Shown here in pieces: positions 24,484 to 29,166 of a stretch of 29,166 bases of DNA (the stretch's first letter is position 1; the number at the start of each line of letters is the position of its first letter). The translations under genes were made by a program, and so were the position numbers. The DNA is taken from the NCBI GenBank assembly GCA_001563885.1, contig LKMM01000002.1, positions 1 to 29,166 of the forward strand, given 5' to 3'. The notes below the pieces were generated by a model that saw only the letters and a list, made by a program, of their open reading frames with translations, ran no database searches and was not told the DNA's origin. Source of the DNA: Natrialbaceae archaeon B1-Br10_E2g27 (lineage in GTDB: Archaea > Halobacteriota > Halobacteria > Halobacteriales > Natrialbaceae).

Positions 24484-25619
24484 TTCTCCGAACGTACGTC
24501 CTCGAGGGTCATCCCTTCGGCGACCGGAAACGAGACGTCGCCGTCGACTCGCGTGGGATCGAAGGCGTCGATTCCGTCGTCGCCTGTGATCTGGGCGGCG
24601 ATTCGACGCCCGATTGCCGGCGCTCGCATAAAGCCATGACCGTGAAAGCCCGTAGCCACGTAGATATCCGCCTCGAGGTGGCCAACCAGCGGATCGCGAT
24701 CCGGCGTCGCCGTACAGAGCCCGGCCCACGCATGGTCGACGGTCAACTCGAGTGAGGGGAACCGATGGGCAACTCGAGTCCGGAGATCGTCGGCAAACTC
24801 TGAGTCTGCATCGCGGTCGTACGTCTCTGGATCGGCTTTGCGTTTTTCGGTTCCGTTACCGGCGAGCACCCCCTCGGGGTGAGGACGGACGTAAAAGTCG
24901 TCGGTCGCATCATAGCACATCGGCTCGGTGAGGTCGCCACTGGCGATGAGTGCCTGTGTCCGGTAGGGTTTCATCGCAATCTCGAGGCCGGCGTCGGCGA
25001 GGACACGATTGGTGTGTGGACCTGCGGTGACGAGTACGGCATCGACCGTCCGTGCGAGTCCGGCGTCGGTGAGGACCCGTGTGGGGTCGGTCCGAACCGT
25101 AACCGGGGTCTGGGACTCGAGTGTCGCGCCGGCGTTGCGTGCGAGGTCGACCAGCGAGGCAGTGTACTGTGCCGGATCGGTATACCCGGCAGCGCCAGCG
25201 ATGGCAGCGACAGCGACGTCATCGGTCCGAAGCGACGGAAACCGGTCTGCAAGCGACGGCGCGTCTACCTCGAGGGCGGTGACGCCTTCGTGTTGCATGC
25301 GTTCGACCTGTTCGCGGATGGCGTCTGTGTGCTGATCGTCTCCCTCGCGAGCGAGCCAGACGTACGGACACTCGACGAACGGGAAGGTCCCCTTGCCTGA
25401 GAGCGACTGAAAGCGCTCGATCGCCTCGCCTGCGATCGTCGCATCCAGCGGATCGGCAAACGCATCATAACAGATGCCGGCAGCACGACCGCTCGAGCCA
25501 CTCCCAATCGACCCGCGGTCATACAGCGTCACCGACGCGCCGGCCCGTGCCAGATCGTACGCTGCCGTGGCTCCGACCGCACCCGCACCGACGACGGCGA
25601 CCTCGAGCGTGGTATCCAT
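24480..25619 (-). CDS. FAD-dependent oxidoreductase (DAO / glycine-sarcosine oxidase family)
   Basis: The product has 379 residues from MDTTLEVAVVGAGAVGATAA. The GxGxxG FAD motif is at residues 10-15, followed by LYDRGSIGSGSSGRAAG. The C-terminal FAD-binding segment is YVATGFHGHGFMRAPAIGRRIA. This is the DAO family, which oxidises amines, amino acids or glycerol-3-phosphate; the substrate is not predictable. A start at 25643 (MTAISDPN, eight residues longer) is also possible and would overlap the stop of a 21-aa upstream frame in an ATGA. Its stop overlaps that of the convergent glycosyltransferase by four bases (CTAA). Confidence 0.9.
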   Translation of the reverse strand: MDTTLEVAVVGAGAVGATAAYDLARAGASVTLYDRGSIGSGSSGRAAGICYDAFADPLDATIAGEAIERFQSLSGKGTFPFVECPYVWLAREGDDQHTDAIREQVERMQHEGVTALEVDAPSLADRFPSLRTDDVAVAAIAGAAGYTDPAQYTASLVDLARNAGATLESQTPVTVRTDPTRVLTDAGLARTVDAVLVTAGPHTNRVLADAGLEIAMKPYRTQALIASGDLTEPMCYDATDDFYVRPHPEGVLAGNGTEKRKADPETYDRDADSEFADDLRTRVAHRFPSLELTVDHAWAGLCTATPDRDPLVGHLEADIYVATGFHGHGFMRAPAIGRRIAAQITGDDGIDAFDPTRVDGDVSFPVAEGMTLEDVRSEN

Positions 25620-25639
25620 GTTCGGATCACTGATCGCAG

Positions 25640-25705
25640 TCATTGCTGAGATCCGATCCCGAGATCGACGTCGCATGCCAGTCGGCGTAAACTCCCAGTG
25701 TGCAT
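25640..25705 (-). CDS. Possible 21-aa leader peptide upstream of the FAD oxidoreductase
   Basis: MHTGSLRRLACDVDLGIGSQ(Q) starts at 25705 and ends at 25640. A TATA-like AATTATATG (25727-25735) is about 22-30 bp upstream, so a leaderless start at this ATG is well placed. Its TGA overlaps an in-frame ATG of the oxidoreductase (ATGA at 25643-25640), a layout that could couple translation. It may be just a 5' leader with a chance frame. Confidence 0.25.
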   Translation of the reverse strand: MHTGSLRRLACDVDLGIGSQQ

Positions 25706-25824
25706 GCCGGGATTGTGGCCGCCTCGACATATAATTCCTATCGCTTGGGGCTCGAGAATTTCTACGGCAAAGTGTGTCTCGTCGTGTGAGAGTGCTTATC
25801 ATCGTTCGGCCGCTATCGAGAGTC

Positions 25825-26559
25825 ATGGCCCATCCAGTTTCTCATCGTCTCGACGCCGTCCGAACGGACCTCGAAAACCGGGGCTTTTCGCTCGAGGCCG
25901 ACGGTGAAGCGACGGTCGCGACCGGCGGGTCGCTCGGAGATGTCGACGCTCCGTTACACGTCGTCTACCCGCGGGACGGGACGCCGCTGACGATTGCCTC
26001 GACACTCGCGACTGCTGCCCAGCAGGGGCGGGTTCCGGTACTCATCACAGACGAGTGGCTGCTCGACGACGTTCGTGAGGTCCTCGCTACCCCATTGCTG
26101 CTCGCGGCTGACTGTGACGGCGTCAGGGAGTTTTACAACGTCGACGACCGAATTCACCTCTCCGACGGCGGCTTTGCGTGTCTCGGGACGCCCGGGCGGA
26201 GTACGTGGTCCGAAACGACGCCAAACGCCGACGATCCCAGCCTGTGTCTCGAGGCCGGCGACGAGACAGTTGCCGTCCTCGACTCCGTCGATAGCCTGCG
26301 CTGTCCCGGTCCATCGACGGCGGCGTTCGAGTACCGGTACGAGCGAAGCGAGGCCGGACAGTTGTGTGTTTTCCGTGGTGATGAACTCGTCGGGCAGTAC
26401 CCGAGTTTCCGGTCGATGCGAACGGATGGGTTCCGCCCAGTCTCGCTCCCGCTCGTCCCCGAACACCACGTCCGTCAGAACGGCCACCTCGCTCGAGCGA
26501 CGCGACTCGCCGTTCCGGACGACGAGACGGTCAGCTACCGGGCAATTCCTGACTTGTGA
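25825..26559 (+). CDS. Conserved-looking protein of unknown function
   Basis: This 244-residue acidic protein has its start fixed by a GCTTATCA box (25794-25801) about 24-31 bp before the ATG at 25825; the 17-codon-longer frame is above that box. It contains MAHPVSHRLDAVRTDLENRG, then a region that reads like a P-loop-free alpha/beta domain (PVLITDEWLLDDV, ATPLLLAADCDGVREFYN). No catalytic motif, membrane span or signal peptide is visible. I do not recognise it. It lies between the divergent FAD oxidoreductase and the HtrA protease. Confidence 0.75.
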   Translation: MAHPVSHRLDAVRTDLENRGFSLEADGEATVATGGSLGDVDAPLHVVYPRDGTPLTIASTLATAAQQGRVPVLITDEWLLDDVREVLATPLLLAADCDGVREFYNVDDRIHLSDGGFACLGTPGRSTWSETTPNADDPSLCLEAGDETVAVLDSVDSLRCPGPSTAAFEYRYERSEAGQLCVFRGDELVGQYPSFRSMRTDGFRPVSLPLVPEHHVRQNGHLARATRLAVPDDETVSYRAIPDL

Positions 26560-26634
26560 TCCAGTTACAGCCGCCAGAACGAGTGTCTGCCCGCCTCCAT
26601 GACGTTAAAATGCGCTGGGTCCTATCGATCACGT

Positions 26635-27741
26635 ATGAGGAATTTCCGGCTCGAGCGACGACAGGTCCTCGCGCTCGCAACGACCGGGGTAGCGACAGCC
26701 ATCGCCGGCTGTTCGGAGCCACGACGCACCAGCCAGGTAGAAGGCGACTCCTCCCACGAGATCGACCGGGAGAATCTCGCGGAGGGGTCGGCATTTACCG
26801 ATGTCTACGACGCCGTCATCGAGTCGGTAACTCAGGTCAGAGCCTTCGGTGTCGAAGATCCGATCACCGACCAGGAAGGCCAGGGACAGGGATCGGGCTT
26901 TCTGTACGACGAGAGCCACGTGGTGACAAACGATCACGTCGTCGATGGTGCCGAAGAGGTCGATCTGCAGTACATCACCGGCGACTGGACGAGTACCCGG
27001 CTGGTCGGCACCGACCGGTTTAGCGATCTGGCCGTCCTCGAGGTCGATCACGTCCCCGAGGAAGCGACGCCATTGTCACTGACCACCGACCGTCCCGTGG
27101 TTGGCCAGCAGGTGCTTGCAGTCGGCAACCCGTTCGGCCTCGAGGGCTCGATGTCCGAAGGGATCGTAAGCGGCGTCGACCGGACGATTCAGGCCCCAGG
27201 ACAGAACTTTTCGTTCCCGAACGTCGTCCAGACCGACGCGGCAGTAAACCCCGGCAACAGCGGCGGCCCACTGGTCGACTTAGAGGGAAACGTCATCGGC
27301 GTCGTCCACGCCGGCGGCGGCGAAAACATCGGCTTTGCCATCTCGGCTGCCCTGACCGATCGCGTCGTCCCGGCGCTGCTCGAAGATGGGGCGTTCGAGC
27401 ACTCCTATCTGGGGATCGAACTTGCCTCTGTCGACCGCACTATCGCCGAGGAGAACGACCTCGAGGAAGCGACTGGAATTATTGTCGCAGGCGTCGAGTC
27501 CGGTGGGCCGGCAGACGGCGTCCTCGAAGGAGCCCAAGACAGTGTCGTTCGCGGCGGTGAGCCCATCCCCATCGGCGGTGACGTCATCTATGAGATGAAC
27601 GGCCAGCCAATTCCCGACCGCCACGCACTGTCGACGTTTCTGGCACTCGAGACAACTCCGGGCGAGGTGATCGAACTCCGACTCTGGCGGGAGAGCGAGG
27701 AGGTTGTCGAAGAGTTAGAACTGGGCGCGCGGCCAGAGTAA
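26635..27741 (+). CDS. HtrA/DegP-type serine protease, Tat lipoprotein
   Basis: This 368-residue trypsin-like protease has a Tat signal (LERRQVLALATTG, RR 8-9) followed by a lipobox, AIAGC (Cys26), so it is exported folded and lipid-anchored. The catalytic triad is His101 (VVTNDHVV), Asp131 (FSDLAVLE) and Ser209 (NPGNSGGPL). A single PDZ-type domain (about 265-368) contains GIIVAGVESGGPADG and DVIYEMNGQPIPD. It acts as a cell-surface quality-control or stress protease. The start at 26635 is fixed by GTTAAAATG (26604-26612) about 25 bp upstream; a longer frame starts above it. Confidence 0.95.
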   Translation: MRNFRLERRQVLALATTGVATAIAGCSEPRRTSQVEGDSSHEIDRENLAEGSAFTDVYDAVIESVTQVRAFGVEDPITDQEGQGQGSGFLYDESHVVTNDHVVDGAEEVDLQYITGDWTSTRLVGTDRFSDLAVLEVDHVPEEATPLSLTTDRPVVGQQVLAVGNPFGLEGSMSEGIVSGVDRTIQAPGQNFSFPNVVQTDAAVNPGNSGGPLVDLEGNVIGVVHAGGGENIGFAISAALTDRVVPALLEDGAFEHSYLGIELASVDRTIAEENDLEEATGIIVAGVESGGPADGVLEGAQDSVVRGGEPIPIGGDVIYEMNGQPIPDRHALSTFLALETTPGEVIELRLWRESEEVVEELELGARPE

Positions 27742-27920
27742 GCACGGCTTACTGGAGGTGGTATGGTCGTACGTTCACCATATCGCCCGGTCGTCGGTGG
27801 GGGTGTTTATTTTGTTCACTGGCGGCCGTTTCGGCGTCACGAGACGAAACCAGTCCGGAACGGACAGTATAACAATACGAACACCGCCAGTAGCGCCAGA
27901 CAGTAACACACCTTTCCACT

Positions 27921-28115
27921 ATGACCACAAATGGCGACACTCGATCATCGAGCCCGTATGAACCGCCAGTCGACTTCGAGCACATCACCGTCAAAAACGA
28001 GGACACACCGGATGAGTGTGTGATCGTTCCGCGGCGGGCGAGCGAAAAACAGCTCACGACGGCCTGGATCGTCGCGCTCGAGGGCTCGTTCGTCGATCTC
28101 GGGACGATGCGGTGA
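27921..28115 (+). CDS. 64-aa small protein resembling DUF7511
   Basis: This 64-residue soluble, acidic protein has the core DECVIVPRRASEKQLTTAWI followed by VALEGSFVDLGTMR. From memory this matches haloarchaeal DUF7511, a small family of unknown function. AGTATAACA (27866-27874), about 47 bp upstream, is the nearest TATA candidate and would give a leader of about 25 nt. It ends seven bases before the next ORF, so the two form a unit. Confidence 0.65.
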   Translation: MTTNGDTRSSSPYEPPVDFEHITVKNEDTPDECVIVPRRASEKQLTTAWIVALEGSFVDLGTMR

Positions 28116-28122
28116 CCGGTCG

Positions 28123-28317
28123 ATGGCACTGTACGACGGTCTCACCGCGATCGGCTTCTGGGTCGGTACGTTGTTGCCACTCGCGTACGTGCCGGTCGTT
28201 TTCACCGGGATCGATTCGGCGTTCGAGCTGTTGGTATTTCTGTTGTTGATCGTCGTAAACGTGATCGCGCTCGTCATCGGCCACGAGTATCCGGGCTCGC
28301 GGTCACACTCGCGGTGA
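28123..28317 (+). CDS. 64-aa two-span membrane protein
   Basis: This 64-residue protein has two hydrophobic helices (about 9-28 and 33-52: LLPLAYVPVVFTG; LLVFLLLIVVNVIALVIG) and a basic tail, GHEYPGSRSHSR. It starts seven bases after the DUF7511-like gene and is probably co-transcribed. The function is unknown. The pairing suggests a membrane partner for the small soluble protein. Confidence 0.65.
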   Translation: MALYDGLTAIGFWVGTLLPLAYVPVVFTGIDSAFELLVFLLLIVVNVIALVIGHEYPGSRSHSR

Positions 28318-28453
28318 CCGTCACGATCTAACATGTCCCTGCCTCCCGATGATCGCCGGCACAAGAGGGTGATCACCGGGGAGAGACAACCCCCATCGGT
28401 ATGAGAAGACCACACGAGGATTTTTTACGCTCCCTCGCTGAGGCCAACCCAGA

Positions 28454-29166
28454 ATGGGCAACGACGGTTACTCCTCCGGTGTGGATCGCGGTCGGCACGT
28501 CGACTGGGAGGCCACCGAGAGAGCGGAAAACTGGGCCGAACGCCGTCTCGAGCGCCGGCCAGGTTCGGGCTCGCTCTCCCGGGCTGCGGTTCATCGGGAT
28601 TCGACGATCCGCCAGTGGGGGGTCGTCACGCCGAGTGCGACCGTCATCGGTCGCCCGGAAACGCCAGATGGCGACCTCACAGAAAGCGTCCGCCGGCTCC
28701 ACGACGAACAACACCCCGCAACGCCGGGCTATAGCGAACGGGCACACCGACTCGACCGCCTTCGGACTACCCAGGCGCTGTGTAACGCCCTCGAGGTGAC
28801 ACCGTGGCAGCGCGACCTCGCACTGGGTGTGATAGACGAGATTGACCTCACCGAGTTCGGCAGCCAGCGGGCTATCGCAAAAGTCGCACTCGTCGTTATC
28901 CGCCACGTCGTCGACGTCGACCGAAAACGGTACTTCGGCCTCGATGACCTCGACGTTCAGTCGCTGTCACCGGAGCGCATGGAGGAATTGTTCACCCAGT
29001 ATCGGGCACACGACATCACCGACGAGCCGGCGTTCAAACGGCTTGCAGCCGCCCACGGGATAGATCAGACGAGTCTCAATCGGCTCCGTCGGGTCCTGAA
29101 ATCCCAGCTTCGCGACGATCTCCCCGTGTACGGACGGGCCCAACATCGGGATCCGAACCTGCCCCA
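28454..29166 (+). CDS. Haloarchaeal RNA-polymerase 'epsilon'-like protein (3' end outside window)
   Basis: The frame is open from the ATG at 28454 to the window's right edge (237 codons), so the gene continues. A TGA 15 bases upstream and a TTTTTTAC box at 28421-28428 fix the start as leaderless. The core reads TPWQRDLALGVIDEIDLTEF, then GSQRAIAKVALVVIRHVVD and SLNRLRRVL. From memory this is the haloarchaeal protein annotated as DNA-directed RNA polymerase subunit epsilon, whose fold looks like a cyclin/TFIIB-type helical repeat. A direct role in polymerase is uncertain. Confidence 0.7.
   Translation, partial: MGNDGYSSGVDRGRHVDWEATERAENWAERRLERRPGSGSLSRAAVHRDSTIRQWGVVTPSATVIGRPETPDGDLTESVRRLHDEQHPATPGYSERAHRLDRLRTTQALCNALEVTPWQRDLALGVIDEIDLTEFGSQRAIAKVALVVIRHVVDVDRKRYFGLDDLDVQSLSPERMEELFTQYRAHDITDEPAFKRLAAAHGIDQTSLNRLRRVLKSQLRDDLPVYGRAQHRDPNLP

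Overview
The window looks like chromosomal DNA of a haloarchaeon, probably of the Natrialbaceae type. The DNA is GC-rich and dense in CTCGAG, and the proteins are very acidic. Many start codons lie 24 to 30 bp downstream of a TATA-like box (leaderless arrangement) and Shine-Dalgarno sequences are not apparent. The gene set is archaeal: a TFB, an archaeal Elp3, an HTH_10 (Bat-type) regulator, twin-arginine exported proteins and a haloarchaeal RNA-polymerase-associated 'epsilon'-like protein. I saw no rRNA, tRNA or CRISPR array and no intact transposon. Genus-level placement cannot be made by eye. All family assignments come from recognising motifs, without any database search.

Layout. 1-2.1 kb: the tail of an unrecognised protein, a 58-aa acidic protein and a TFB. 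2.1-3.1 kb: a long gap with one copy of a dispersed 40-bp element, a frame that looks like a small-gene relic, and a possible small zinc-ribbon ORF. 3.1-7.2 kb: a DUF7344-like HTH membrane protein and two paralogous Tat-exported beta-helix proteins with near-identical promoter boxes. 7.4-12.6 kb: a TPP-dependent decarboxylase/synthase, a divergent UbiA-type prenyltransferase, a 40-aa membrane protein, Elp3 and an HNH-like Cys/His protein. 12.9-15.3 kb: a Bat-type regulator divergent from a DedA protein, methylmalonyl-CoA epimerase and a YbjQ-type protein. 15.3-19.8 kb: a nucleotide-sugar block, with an NAD-dependent epimerase and a UDP-HexNAc-type 6-dehydrogenase in one operon, divergent from glmS; the second copy of the 40-bp element lies in the divergent promoter region. 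19.9-23.1 kb: aldo/keto reductase, methylmalonyl-CoA mutase large subunit and a GNAT protein. 23.2-29.2 kb: a membrane GT2 glycosyltransferase, an FAD oxidoreductase, a conserved unknown, a Tat-lipoprotein HtrA protease, a small two-gene unit and the start of the epsilon-like gene.

How the genes fit together. GlmS makes glucosamine-6-phosphate, the entry to UDP-GlcNAc. The divergent dehydrogenase and epimerase could turn UDP-GlcNAc into an acidic amino sugar, and the membrane glycosyltransferase about 4 kb away could use such sugars, so an S-layer glycan or exopolysaccharide route is plausible. Methylmalonyl-CoA epimerase and mutase belong to one pathway but are separated by the nucleotide-sugar block. 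The mutase lacks its B12-binding domain, which must be encoded elsewhere.

The most interesting unexplained items are the dispersed 40-bp element in two divergent intergenic regions, the exported beta-helix pair with matched promoters and a tandem C-terminal repeat in one member, and three perfect inverted repeats close to start codons that look like operators or leader hairpins.
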